A program made the translations under genes and the position numbers. 64,000 nt of DNA from Amblyomma americanum (lineage: Eukaryota; Arthropoda; Arachnida; Ixodida; Ixodidae): contig NC_135500.1 in NCBI RefSeq assembly GCF_052857255.1, forward strand, positions 47,365,772 through 47,429,771. The letters are read 5' to 3'. This document shows, piece by piece, positions 1 through 11,075 of this stretch (position 1 is its first letter; every line of letters starts with the position of its first letter). Under the pieces are notes generated by a model. That model was not told where the DNA came from. It searched no databases and saw nothing but the letters and a program-made list of their open reading frames with translations.

Positions 1-1997
1 GGGGACGCGGCAATTAAAAGTGCTTTTGTTATTTATGCATGCGATAAGTAACTAAATTTGGTGCAAATATGAAATTGCTACGCTAGTTTCAGTAATGCGC
101 TTCATTTTTAGCTATACCTGGTGCAGCTCTTGGGTAACTATAATTAACACCCTCGTCATGTCTCCTCAAGGTCTTAAATAATTGAGTAAAATGTACGCAA
201 TTTTTTTTTTTATGCCAGCATGTTCACAAAGCCCTGTTCTGTATGATGACGCTATTAGCTCTTTTTTTAAATGATCATGTACATGACCATGTACATGCAT
301 GCATAGTTACATGAAAACGTTTCTTACAAAAATAACGAACATAGTACTGCACGTGTAGGAAAAAACTCGAGAGATAAATTACACTGCTCAATGTTTCAGG
401 AATCGTTTGCGACAAATAGAATCATTAAATGTTCATGCGTTACGAAATTCCGAAGGTGTGAGTGATGCCAATGGCAGAAAATGTGAACGATCAGAAAATG
501 AACCTTAACGTTTATTCCCTCGTTTTTGGCCTCCTCGCTTGCGCTTTGGTCAAAGAAATGCGGCACTGAACTCAAAGAAAGCCTCAAAGAAATTACCTCA
601 CAATTTTCGACCACCACGCATCTAGAAAGCGTGATTTATAAATTTCTACTGAATATTTTGCTATAATTTTTCGTCACGAAACAGAAGACCCCAGGGCTAA
701 GAAAGAAAATAATTCCAGAAATAACAAATTTGCACCAAATCGACGAGTTTAACAAGGGGAGAGAGGTCGGCCTGGCTGGTGCGTGATCCTGCGGATAAAA
801 ACAGCGCTTAAGCGAGAGAGAGGAGAATGGGGACACGACGCTGTCCCCACATTTTGCACAGCGCGACACCTACGTATGTCAGCAGACGGTGAGCGCACGT
901 CTGCTCCGCCGAAAGAACACCAGCACATCCTCTTACTACTTTCCCGAAAAAAAAATCATTCTGGCTAGAGCATAGTGTCAAAAACTTCCTATTTTATTCA
1001 ATGCCTAGCGTAGAAATCAACGCCAGAAACGCTTTCTGTTTACTACTAGCCATATATGCAGTGCACAGTGGCGAACTATTTCTCTGAATACGCCGCACGT
1101 GGCCAACGCGAGCTCGTGTACTTCAAGAAATTACTAAGCTGTAAACATCAACCATTGCTGTGATTCGCAGAAACTGAAAACGCGCCTACAAGCCTTGAAA
1201 ACCGGCGCTCAACACCTCTCCGCGGCGACACTCCCTGACCTTTTGCCTACCGCGAGCCCGCTAGCGACTGCTGCGCCACCTCGTTTGTCTGCAAACATGC
1301 AGGAGGTCTATAGGCAAGTCTGCTAACAGCTGTGCCACGGATAGAGCGGAACAACGGCGTACGGAAGCTTGCACTCGTGACGCTAGGCTAGGGTGCGAAA
1401 ACGTCAACCCGATGGCTGCGGTGGTGATGAATTTTTATGGCGGAGTACAGCTGTGGCCAAAGAGCCCAATCGCACAAGGCATTTACGTTTGCACAGGGTG
1501 AGATCAAAGACCCGCTTTCCAAGCAGTTCACCCCAAGTGAGCCGAGGATCAGGCCAGGGGAAAGCTTGTACTGTTACAACCCTGCTGGCGACACGCCGTT
1601 TGACCATCCGTTGACAAGACAAAAAAAAAAGGGTGCCTGGCTGTGAAAGTCCTTGCGGAGAGTTTCCCACGCTTGGGGAGGGGGGGGGGTGGCTTTCCCT
1701 CTGACTGGTTCCCCGCAAGAAGCGACCGACGATCTACAGACGACAGGGTAAGAGGGGAACGCTGTCTTCAAGCAATTAACCGTGTACGACAGGAGCCGGC
1801 CACCTCAGGTGAGGGCCTGCCGCAGTTGTGACCCGCGGTGCCGCACGAACCACCTGTGTGCGGCTTGCAAGACTGTTACACCTCAGTAGGAAATAACAAC
1901 GGATTTGTGATTTTCCCTCTCCCATTCCCACAAGTGCCTCCGCTTGCTACATGCTGTGCGACTTTTTCCATCTTCAAGAAATGTGCCAAGTATTGGT
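1..1997. other. Unassigned left flank
   Basis: No gene or repeat family was recognised. The first 700 bases are AT-rich, and around 270-305 there is a small run of CATGTACATG-like palindromes. From about 1,200 the base composition becomes GC-richer, with a run of 10 G at 1680-1689. Short overlapping open frames at 1393-1831 have no recognisable motif. The right part may be 5' leader of the LINE that begins near 2 kb, but its start cannot be placed. Confidence 0.5.
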
Positions 1998-2325
1998 GGG
2001 CTGGGCGAATCCAGCGTCAGCATGTGGCTACAGAATCCTTTCTGTCGCCTTGCGCAGGTTGTCTTGCTTGGTCTGACCGGAGCGCACGCACAGCCTTATC
2101 CATCATCAGGACTCGCGTGCAGCATTGCTTGAACCACGTCATCGGCACATGGACATCCCTACTACGTACCCTGTGACGTCACATCTGCAGCGCCACCTTT
2201 GGGACACGTGACTTCGTCAGAGCTGCCTTTAAAAGACCGGCCAGCAAGTTCCTGCTTCAGTGGGCTCGGCGGACCCAGCGTCAGCATGTGGCTACAGAAT
2301 CCTTTCTGCTGCCTTGTGCAGGTTG
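1998..2325 (+). repeat. Two-copy 64-bp module in LINE 5' leader
   Basis: Bases 1998-2061 and 2262-2325 are near copies, both containing CAGCGTCAGCATGTGGCTAC and ending in a CAGGTTG word. Their starts are 264 bases apart and they differ at only a few positions. They lie immediately upstream of ORF1. Repeated 5' monomers often act as internal promoters in LINEs; that role is inferred here. Confidence 0.7.
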
Positions 2326-2440
2326 GTAGCTATTATTCTGCTATGAAAAGCGACTCTCGCTGTCTTCCGGTCTGCCGAGCCCCAAACAGCTTCTTTGTTC
2401 TGTACACGGTGTTTACTGCATATGCGCTTTGCTTTTGTGC

Positions 2441-3055
2441 AGAGACGTCGAAACAAACCCCGATCCCGATCTAGACGATGCCAGTACTACTGAACTCCTA
2501 CAAAAAATGCTGCTAGGACCAAATAAACTGACAAATGAGATAGCTGCACTCAGGGCGGAACAAACGGAGGTGAGAAAACTTATTTCCGATATGAATCTCA
2601 GGTATACGGAGCTGGAAAAGCGAGCAGCCGTTGTGGACGCCCTGTAAAAGACAGTCAACTTTCTTCAGGCGAAGGTTACAGGAATGGAGGATCGCAGTAG
2701 ACGCTCCAACTTATTCTCGGCATTAAGGAAGATGGAGATGATGATGACGACGTCACTGCATTAAAAACGAAAGTTATCGCCGACCTTTTTTCTACGACAC
2801 TTAACATAAATTGCACTTCGGTTGGCAGGATTTATAGGCTAGGGAGAGGCAGTGGCAACCGACCACCACTGCGACCAGTAATCGTATTTTTTCAGAATTA
2901 CAGCGAAAAGCAAGAAGTGCTGAATAAATGTCGTAATCTAAAAGGTGGGAAAATATCGGTGCAGAACGACTATTCTAGGCACACGCTCAGGAAGCGAAAA
3001 CTTCTCTGGGAAAGCGCTAAGGAAGAAAAACTGCTGAAACAAAAAGTGTTTTAGT
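2441..3055 (+). pseudogene. LINE ORF1 (nucleic-acid binding protein), broken
   Basis: The frame opens with DVETNPDP, a degenerate 2A-like motif (2444-2467), followed by a coiled-coil-like stretch rich in Leu, Glu and Lys until a stop near 2647. After frame changes the distal part reads VGRIYRLGR, then RPVIVFF, and a segment like CRNLKGGKISVQNDYS near 2930-2975, the typical C-terminal layout of CR1/L2 ORF1 proteins. Such proteins bind element RNA. At least one internal stop and one or two frameshifts separate the parts. The frame ends at the TAG near 3053. The start codon is not determinable; no ATG sits in a good position before the 2A-like motif. Confidence 0.75.
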
Positions 3056-3150
3056 AAATGACAAGCTGAAGATCGGAAAAAAATATCTTCATATGGGATG
3101 AAAATAAAAAAGAGGTAAGCTGGCCAGAACTGAAGACAACTCGCCTAATC

Positions 3151-4446
3151 AATTAATTAATTTATTTATTTGAAAATACTGCAGCCCCATTCTAAGGGCT
3201 ATAGCAGGAGTGGTTACATATGATGTGGTACAATTCCACACATAAAAGGGTACATGACAAGAATTTACAGATATAAATAATATAAATATAAAAATATAAA
3301 ATATAAACACAACACCATACAATGCTACGACTCAGTTGCCGACGCAAAGTCCGGAATTGGTAATGCACGAAGATTGCCATGCAAAGAGTTTCAACTCTCC
3401 ACAGTATGCGGAAAAAAGCTGTATTTGAAAGCGTTAGTACGGGCAAAAAAAGGTTGGATATTAAGATCGTGATGGCTCCTAGTTACAGATGGTTTTGAAA
3501 ACGAGATATGCTTGCCCTCTGAAAAGCAATTAGCAGAATACACTATTGAGTGAAAAAGTTTTAAGGACTCAGTTTTCCGGCGGGATGCGACCGGATTTAA
3601 GTGTAGGGAAGACATCGCAGATGGGGGTGAAAAATGAAAGTCGTAGCGGCAGAAAATAAATCTTACAGCTTTTTGTTATACAGATTCTATTTGGTCAATT
3701 TCACACTGCTTATATGGACTCCAAACATTTGAAGCGTATCCAAGAATAGGGCGAATTAGAGTTTTGTATATGAGCAATTTGGTCTCTTTAGGAGCATCCC
3801 GTACTGTGCGCCTCAAGTAACCTACCTTTTTAAGAGCTTTAGCTGTGATGTGATCGATGTGTTTTGACCAAGTTATATTGTGGGAAAAAACAACGCCGAG
3901 ATATTTATATTCATGTACCATTTGTAGGGATGAATAATCGCAATTAGAAGGTGATAAGCGGTTGCTGAAAGACATGACAACTGTTTTTCTTAAATTGATT
4001 TTCATCTGCCACGTATTGCACCAGTCACAGAACATACCAAAAGACTCATTCAGGAGGAAGTGATCATTGACAGAGTTAACAGTGTGGTAGAATACACAAT
4101 AATCGGCGTATAGACGGGTCTTTGAGGTTATACTGTCAGGCAAATCATTAATATAGAGTAAAAACAACAAAGGGCAAGGACAGAGCCCTGGGGAACACCT
4201 GAGGTTCCATCAGCTAATGAAGAATCGACGGAATTGAAGCGAACAGACTGGGAGCGGTGCGAAAGGAAATCGGCAATCCAATCAACGAGTTGAGACTTAT
4301 TGAGAATGACTTTTAGTTTGCATAACAGTTTAGAGTGAAGGACCGTGTCAAAAGCTTTTGAGAAATCGATGAATATGGCGTCGATTTGGTTACCGGCATC
4401 TATGCCGAGAAGAATGTCATGTGCAAATTCGGTTAACTGAGTCACC
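3151..4446 (-). mobile_element. 5'-truncated LINE inserted in reverse inside the larger LINE
   Basis: Its 3' end faces left: on the minus strand the sequence finishes with a GCCCTTAGAATGGGGC hairpin-like word, CTGCAG, and a tail of AAATA/AATTAATT units at 3151-3172. Its truncated 5' side lies at about 4446, where plus-strand endonuclease sequence of the host LINE resumes. The body encodes reverse transcriptase on the minus strand. No clear target-site duplication was found by eye. The tail is joined directly to ORF1 3' flank of the host element, which fixes the insertion order: the host LINE is older. Confidence 0.8.
3676..4445 (-). pseudogene. Reverse transcriptase fragment, catalytic Asp changed
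   Basis: Two overlapping frames give consecutive RT blocks. The upstream one (4445-4128) has a DFSKAFDTV block (motif A) and SGVPQGSVL (motif B region). The downstream one (4170-3676) has LFLLYINDLPD, then RLYADYCVFY where YADD is expected, then YKYLGV and a C-terminal block ending near SNVWSPY. The GAT to TAT change replaces the second catalytic Asp by Tyr. A frameshift lies near 4130-4170. The 5' part, including the endonuclease, is missing. This is a dead CR1/L2-type RT. Confidence 0.85.
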
Positions 4447-4467
4447 CCTCAAGCCAAAAACCTGCGC

Positions 4468-5587
4468 CTGGTGAATTTATGCGCGAAGCATCGTCAACAA
4501 AACCGAAAAACTGGAGGCTATTTGCTTAGAATATAACCCACATATAGTGGTAATAACGGAAACTTGGTTACATGAGGATATTGATGATGATATTTTTCCT
4601 AGCACTTTTCGCGTATTTCGCCGTGATCGAGAGTCAAGAGGGGGCGGAGTTGCCGTTCTAGTAAAAAAAAAAAACAACATTGTCTGCATTTCTTTTACAA
4701 CAGATAGACAATCACGAGGGTGTCACCTTAAAAGTCAATTTTTGGGGCAGAATATTTTGTTATTTCCTGTATACAAAGCACCCGATTCTCACCCCAAATT
4801 TATGAATAATTTGTGTGAACATATGGCTACATTTACTGACGACAAAATAATACTGACAGGGGATTTCAACTTGCCTGGCACTACTTGGAACAAACCACCC
4901 CTTGACAGCATGCACAGCAGTCATTCTAAGTATATGTTTGACATAATGCTTGCTAAAAACATAACACAAATAGTCGACGAGCCTACTCATATTACTGACT
5001 CCTCTAGTTCTGTACTGGATCTAGTCTTTGCTAGCAGTTCAATTGAAAATTTTGAAGTGACTGTTGAGCCTGGCACATCTGATCACAAAATGGTGTGCTT
5101 TTCATGTGTTTTCGATGTTTCACACGACTTCCTGTCCGTGCAACCTGAAAGTGTGAAAGATTTTACACGCGCAAGCGACGAAAGTGTGCTGGACTATCTT
5201 GATCTTGGACTAAGTGATTTTTATTGGTCTGACGTCCCTGTACTAAGGCACCAGTTTAAGGAGATATGCAGTCATTGTCTCGACAGTTTTATCCCTAACA
5301 AAATCGGGAAGCGTACAAAAGCAACACCTTGGATTACACGATATATCTTACAAACCAAAAGGAAACTGAAACGTTTGAAACGGAGTGGCGCCTACCAGCG
5401 CATCATTGATCGTACACGGGCCACACTTACTCAAGCTGTGAGCAGAGCCAAGCGGCACTATTTTCAGGTTACTTTGCCTAACTTTATAAAGAATAAGCCT
5501 GATAAATTTTGGGGCCATTTATCCAAGAAGAGAAAGCCAGTAGATCAAATACTGCATGGCGGTGCTATCCTTCATGACAAGCAATAA
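4468..5587 (+). pseudogene. LINE ORF2 N-terminal part: endonuclease domain
   Basis: One open frame covers this block (about 373 codons with the upstream part). The sequence begins YARSIVNK, then ITETWL with the conserved Glu, RRDRESRGGGVAVL, TGDFNLPG, and GTSDHKMV carrying the SDH active-site motif: the order of an exonuclease-endonuclease-phosphatase (APE-like) domain that nicks target DNA. The rest, to a stop at 5585-5587, is the endonuclease-RT linker. The endonuclease motifs look intact. The linked RT lies downstream after frame breaks, so a full ORF2 is not encoded. Its 5' junction is with the nested minus-strand LINE at 4446. Confidence 0.85.
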
Positions 5588-7185
5588 TAGCGAATCATTT
5601 TAGTGAATATTTCCAGTGTTTTTTTTTCCGTTCCATTCAGACATGCGCAAAGCGATCTCTTCCACAAACAAGTCGACGATGAGTGTGACTTGGTGTCTTT
5701 CCCCGGTGTCTGTGCAATGCTTCTGAACTGAAAACTACGTTCGTCTCCAGGACGAGATAACATTCCCAATGTATTCCTGCACCGCTACGCTGAAATGTTA
5801 TCAAAGTTCTTAGTCGTTATTTTCCGAGCGTCCATTTCGTCGGCAATCCTTCTTTCTGACTGACGAGCGGCTCGTACAGTCCCTGTGCTCAAAAAAGGCA
5901 ACTCCACTTTCCTCCAGAATTAGCGCCCCATTTCATTGCTATCATCATGTTGTAAAATGTTAGAACACATCATTGCCAATTACGTAACTGAATTTCTAAA
6001 TAGCAAAGGCTTTCTAACTCCACTTCAGCATGGTTTTGGGACAGGTTACTCAACTGTTACTCAATTAACTTCAGTTGTGCACAGCTTCGGAGAAATCCTC
6101 GATAGGTCAGTCCAAGTAGATGTAATTTTTTTAGATCTTACGAAAGCGTTTGATCTTGTTTCACATAACAAACTAATTTGTAAACTCAAATTCGCTGGTC
6201 TGCCTTCTTTCTTAATCAAATGGATTACTGCATACCTCACTGACAGAACACAACTTGTTTGTGTTGGTGATCACTCCTCGCGCTCTCTCCCAGTAGCATC
6301 TGGAGTCCTCCACGGAAGCGTCCTTGGCCCGTTATTATTTCCTATCTATATAAACGATATTGTTAACGTTATCACACAACCAGTTCAAATTAGGCTGTTC
6401 GTGGATGACTGCGTTTTATTTACAGAAACTAAAACTCCGGAGGAGCAAGTAGTGCTTAACTCTAACCTCAGCAGCATTAACGATTGGTGTTGCAGACACG
6501 AGATGAAACTAAATGCCGAAAAAAGTTTTGATGAGAATAACTAACAAAAAACAGTCTATCTTACCAGTACCGCCGATCATCACGGTGCCTATATCAGAAG
6601 TAACGCAGTACAAGTACCTTGGAGTAACAAAACTAATACCTTAAGTTTGAATGCTCACGTTTCTAACATTTGTGCACCATCATTCCGTAAACTGCATTTT
6701 CTTAGATACAAATTAAAACGAGCCCCTTCCGCAAATAAGCTTTTAGCTTATACATCACTCATTAGACCAAAATAAGAATATGCCTGTACAGTGGAGGATC
6801 CTTTCGCTAAAACTAATATCCATTCGTTAGAAATGATTAAGCGGAAAGCAGTTCGTTTTATTTTTTCTAAATTCCGCACTACCGATTCCCCTATAACTTT
6901 AATAAATGTTCATGGCATATAGACACTGGAAGCTCGAAGAAAGCTTTTGCGACTAAAATTTCTCTTTTTTTTTCAAAAATAACAAGTTATCAGTGAGCCC
7001 GGACCTTTACTCAAAACCACTCGTGACGCGATTAACGAGACATCGTCACGCCCAGTCCTTAACACCTTATCGTGCCAGAACAAACTTGTACAAATGTTCT
7101 TATTCTCCCCGAACAATAACTGAGTGGAACCAGCTTCCTTTGAGTAGACTAATAAGCACTGAGAGCATTGCCAATTTCTTATAAA
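5588..7185 (+). pseudogene. LINE ORF2 reverse transcriptase part
   Basis: Downstream of a broken stretch, RT motifs are read in order: RPISLLSSCCKMLE-like block (5926-5965), QHGFGTGYST, IFLDLTKAFDLV (motif A), SGVLHGSVLGPLLF (motif B, with the usual Pro-Gln changed to Leu-His), and RLFVDDCVLF with both catalytic Asp present. The clean frame runs about 5936-6544. After it come stops, with YKYLGV at about 6610 and a final SPRTITEWNQLP block near 7110-7150. The gene is a pseudogene, but its catalytic core has survived. Confidence 0.85.
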
Positions 7186-7390
7186 GACTTTTGAATGTTG
7201 TATGTCCAGTTCTGGTGAAAAAAAAATTGTTTTCAATTTACGTATTTTTTGTTCGAATCATGCATGTGTTGTCTTTTGTTCGTTTATCTTTTAATTTGTG
7301 TGCTAAGCGTTACCATGCCTTGTATCTCGTTGTATTGCCCCTCCTGGTCGGGCCTACCAAGGCTGGCATTATTGAATAAATAAATAAATG

Positions 7391-8425
7391 TGTGACGTTC
7401 CCACCTGTCGGGGGTCAGTCACAGAATCTACGGGTCCTGCTGAAGCGAGGAGAAATAAGCCAACAAGGCGGTAACCCGGCAAAACAGTATTTATTCTTCT
7501 CTGCCTGAAGGCGTAACTGGTGGTCCGCTCACCGCTGGCTTTCAGGAGCCTCTGGTTGTAGGTCCGGCAGATCCGGGCTCCACTCCAATCGGCTCGCGTC
7601 GGCGGGCCGCGGCTGCTTCGGCTCTCCCGGGGTCTGCCTCTCTTCCCGGCATCTCTCGGCTGGCGGTGCTGTGACGGGTCGAGGCCATAGGACTCTTGGG
7701 CGTTTCGGCTGGCGGTCAGTTTGCTACGGACGCTGAGGTCCGGCTTCGCTGACTATAGACCAGCACGATATCGTGCGTCCGTTCGCCTCGCCCGTCTCTG
7801 CTCGACTCCTTTCCCTTGTCCGCTGCCCCCGCCGCGTCTCTCCGGAGATTCCCTTTCTCTCTCTGGGTAATCTTCGCCCAACGGTTTTTCGTCGTCGCTG
7901 CTCACACAGCCGATCAAAGGCACCCGCCAAACTTCTAGGAATCCGCGGCTGTTACGACGGGAAGGCCGATGGCGCCGTTGGGGATGGGTCGAAGGGGATC
8001 AGGTGTCCCTCGTAGGGCGACGCTTCTCTGCAGTCAGTCCGTCTGGTGCCAGCCGCCGACGTCCTCCGCCACCTCGAGCCATTACGCAGCCCGTCGTGTC
8101 CGCTGCTAGTAAGGTCGCCTGTCGGCCTGCACACACAAACGCACAAACGAACCCGTCTTCGCGCGCCGGTTGGGGGGGGGGAGCACGGCGCAAACCGCGG
8201 GGAAGACAGCGGTTTCGTTGGGCACCGCGTGCAGCCTCTCCTCTTTAGCCGTCTGGCGGTCTTTGCACATCTGTCTTCTGCATCGCTCGCCGCATTCCCC
8301 ACCACCGCGTCTTCGCCGACATGTCTGGGTCGATAAATTGGAAGGCAGGAAAAATGTCTTGGGCACTGGTCGCCGGGTTAGTTCTTTTCAGCAATGCCGG
8401 GGCCTCCCGTATGCGGCCCTTCACA
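7391..8425 (-). mobile_element. Probable solo LTR in the LINE tail
   Basis: The 1,035-bp block starts TGTGACG and ends CTTCACA on the plus strand, so its termini are complementary TGTGA/TCACA. AATG occurs on both sides (7387-7390 and 8426-8429), matching the 4-bp duplication typical of Ty3/gypsy. An AATAAATA-type polyadenylation word lies about 100 bases from the left end on the minus strand, hence the orientation. LINE-tail-like AATAAATG continues beyond the right border. No internal retroviral-type genes are present. Caution: the flank is itself AATG-repetitive, so the duplication could be fortuitous. Confidence 0.6.
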
Positions 8426-8429
8426 AATG

Positions 8430-8672
8430 AATAAATGAAACGTATTGTTTCCGGCCACCGCCTGGTGAAGGGAGGGACCTTAGGAGACTTAAGGAGCGTG
8501 TCGAGTGAGAGGAGACGCTCTGGGCCCTGGCGACAAGGCTCATCCAGTCACTCGACGCATGAACTCTTGAGTTTTGACTGTTTGCTCTTTCTAAATTATG
8601 TAAATAAGTTTCTTTTCAAAGTCTCAATTTCCATCTTTCCTCAACCCAATGACTCAGACACGCTACCCAACG
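8430..8672. other. Unassigned, possible retroelement scrap
   Basis: A short stretch of LINE-tail-like AATAAATG is followed by a moderately GC-rich block and a T-rich part (8570-8640). Nothing could be recognised; it might be part of another LTR. Confidence 0.3.
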
Positions 8673-8818
8673 GAGCCCGGGTTCGAGGTAGCCCCGGCGT
8701 CCACGACAGTACCCATCGTATCACCGGTGGGTACCTGGCGGAAGAGGTGACAGAAACCCGCACTTCCCGCATGCGAAGCGGATGCTCAATCCACTGGGCC
8801 ACCGTTGCGGTCCGAGTG
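8673..8818 (-). mobile_element. tRNA-derived SINE, degenerate
   Basis: On the minus strand a tRNA-like head begins near 8818 with an A-box word TGGCCCAGTGG, followed after a usual spacing by a damaged B-box region. The body then contains a CACCGGTGATACGATGGGTA segment. Tick genomes hold many SINEs with this kind of head. It is a different family from the copies at 18.4, 20.1, 25.6 and 42.5 kb. Confidence 0.5.
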
Positions 8819-9988
8819 TTGTAGCGGGACCATCACAACACAGCACGCATTCGGAAAGCAAGCCAAGACACCAAAGCCAATCCCAAGGCACAACCGCAGG
8901 TGGCACTGATCGACATTGCCACTAGTAATCGCACTTTATCTCCAGCTTCGGAAAAGAAAAGCAACGTGATCTTAATAAAACAGACGTTGCATCAGGCATG
9001 AATTGGGAACATCCGAAAGAAGCTGCAAAAGTGAGGAGCTATGCGGTGCAGCGGTTACGTATACGGTGGTGAACGCTGTCTTTCTCAAAGTTTGTGAAAA
9101 AATTTATGTGACAGGTGATGTCGTGATATGCATTTTAGTGAAAACACAGCTGGGCGGAGGTAAATGTACGGAGAATCACGCGTATCCCATGTCTTCGAAA
9201 CAGAGCAGCATACAGCGTCTTCGTGAGTACCCAACATACTTCCGCCACTTCATGCTGGCGGCGATGAGATGGCCCAAACCTCACTGGAGGTGGCTGCACG
9301 GAATGGAAAGGAGACGGAACTGTACCTTTCACGATGAACACCTGAACAGCGCCGCGGGCAAACCGAACAATTTAAACCTCCTTGGAAATGACTAATGATG
9401 TTTAAACCCCTTGAAGAGTCGCCGTCAGTGGAGGGCTTCGGAACAACTTTGATCCTTCGAGGCTCCTTAGCATTTCCTGACATTACAGAGAAGTATAAGG
9501 CATTCACAGACCCTTAATTGGAAGACAAGCTGTGATATTCTTGATAACGCCTGCGATTCAAAAATCACTTCTTCGCGCGCTTCGCTATGACTAATTCACC
9601 CATGACTTCCTTTTTATACGCGTGCAGGTGAAAAAAAAATCAGTCTAATCCATGCTACATACAAATCACCCCATTGCGGGAATGAATGGGTTACGTTCAA
9701 TGTTTTCATCACATGTATACATAAGAAACAATCCAAGGGAGGTTGTCACTGAAGAAAGGTTTATGAACTTATTTTACTTCAAATCAACTGCACGCCAACA
9801 TTTATGGCCCACACGGAAGGGGCTATATACAGCATCAAAACAAAGAGTGGGAGTAGAAACGGCAGTTCACGACGTTGCAAACAACGATAAAATTCGGCAG
9901 AGACACTCAAGATTGCTAACGTGTGAGAATGCGAACAGATTGCTGTCCCTGGATGCACTGGCACCTAGCCACACACACAAGCGAGCGC
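8819..9988. other. Unassigned
   Basis: A 130-codon frame at 9003-9395 and others have no recognisable domain. No repeat family was recognised. Confidence 0.4.
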
Positions 9989-10384
9989 GACACCACCCGG
10001 AACGCTGTACGACGAACGGCTGCATCACGGCTCTGGTATGAAAGTCTGGGAAGGCATACAGTTAAAGGTGCATATGTGGTCGGTTCGAGTCCCTGTCGCA
10101 AGCTACTAGCCTCCAGCTTGAGTAGCACACGCAAGCTTTGTGCAACGAGAAATCGCATGACACCACCCGAAACGCTGTACGACAAACGGGCGCATCACGG
10201 TTCTGGTATGAAAGTCTGGGAAGGCATACAGTTAAAGGTGCGTATGTGGTCGGTTCGAGTCGCTGTCGCAAGCTACTAGCCTCCAGCTTCAGTAGCACAT
10301 GTAAGCTTTGTGCAACGAGAAATCGTATGACACCACCCGAAACGCAGTACGACAAACAGCTGTGTCACAAGTTTGGTACGAATA
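9989..10384 (+). repeat. 170-bp tandem repeat, about 2.4 copies, with B-box-like word
   Basis: GACACCACCC recurs at 9989, 10159 and 10329, exactly 170 bases apart, and the sequence between is about 90% or more identical. Copy 1 carries GGTTCGAGTCC, a perfect match to the polymerase III B-box consensus; copy 2 has one change at its end. A clear A-box was not found. The unit may derive from a tRNA-headed SINE that was tandemly duplicated. Confidence 0.85.
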
Positions 10385-10870
10385 TCACCAGAAGACTGGC
10401 GCCACATGGAGGTCGGCCAGTGGCGGGTATATATAGACGAATGGCATGCATGGGCTTTCTGAAGTGGCGGTGCTCGGCTTGTTCTGTGCATCATACGGCG
10501 GCATGCGGACGTCGTCCCATTTTTCTTGCCATCGCTGGAATTTTCTGTTCCTTCTGCGAGAACACACAGTAACACACGCCTTCGGCTTTTCTGGTAACGG
10601 AACTGGTAATGACTTCGCACAAAAAGATACAACAATCATTCACTCAAACAAATTGTGTTCAAGAGCTTTACCAAAAACAAAAGAACTGGAAAATGGCCTT
10701 CGGAAGACATCACCGATGGCGAACGGTCCGCGGGAAAAGCTGTGCTTGAATGGTTCAGTCCTTGCAAAAAATTGGTTCAAGCAAATAACTTCCTGACTGG
10801 GTGTGTTCGTCCCGACAAAAACTGTTTAAAAATTGTAGGACGATGTAAGTTTAGTTCATGCGTTCAGAGG
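10385..10870. other. Unassigned
   Basis: Contains a TATATATA-like word near 10430 and an open frame of 86 codons (10655-10915) without known motifs. Confidence 0.35.
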
Positions 10871-11075
10871 TTATGCATAAACAACAAAGCGCGACATTTT
10901 CCTGGCAACTTCTAGTAGTGGGATGTGGTAGGTTTTCCCTAGGGTGGTAGGTGAGTCTAACCTCCTGAATTTGTTATAAATAAACCTAATCGCTTTCCTA
11001 TGGACTATCGCACGCTGGCAGATGTGTTTCTTCATGAACGGATCCCATAAGACCGGAGCATACATTAACTTTGAC
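10871..11075 (-). pseudogene. LINE reverse transcriptase C-terminal scrap
   Basis: The minus-strand frame reads YAPVLWDPFMKKHI, then HRKAIRFIYNKFRRLDSPT, the conserved block near the end of CR1/L2-type RT proteins. It is about 65 codons long, without upstream motifs or a recognisable 3' tail. It is a short relic of an otherwise lost insertion. Confidence 0.75.

Larger units (their letters stand above)
1998..7390 (+). mobile_element. CR1/L2-like LINE, nearly complete, interrupted
   Basis: A non-LTR retrotransposon is read in order on the plus strand: duplicated 5' leader module, ORF1 (about 2441-3055), apurinic endonuclease-like domain (about 4468-5100), reverse transcriptase (about 5900-6540), the C-terminal 'PRT-x-x-WN' region (about 7110-7180), and a 3' end with a GAATAAATAAATAAATG tail at 7373-7390. 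It is split between ORF1 and the endonuclease by a minus-strand LINE fragment at 3151-4446. Frameshifts and stops occur in ORF1, between endonuclease and RT, and after the RT core, so the copy is dead. CR1/L2 assignment rests on ORF1 type, motif order and AAAT-type tail. The 5' end is uncertain. Confidence 0.85.

Noticed and set aside
10655..10915. 86-codon frame as a small gene
   Set aside because: No motif or context. It overlaps the edge of a LINE scrap on the other strand.
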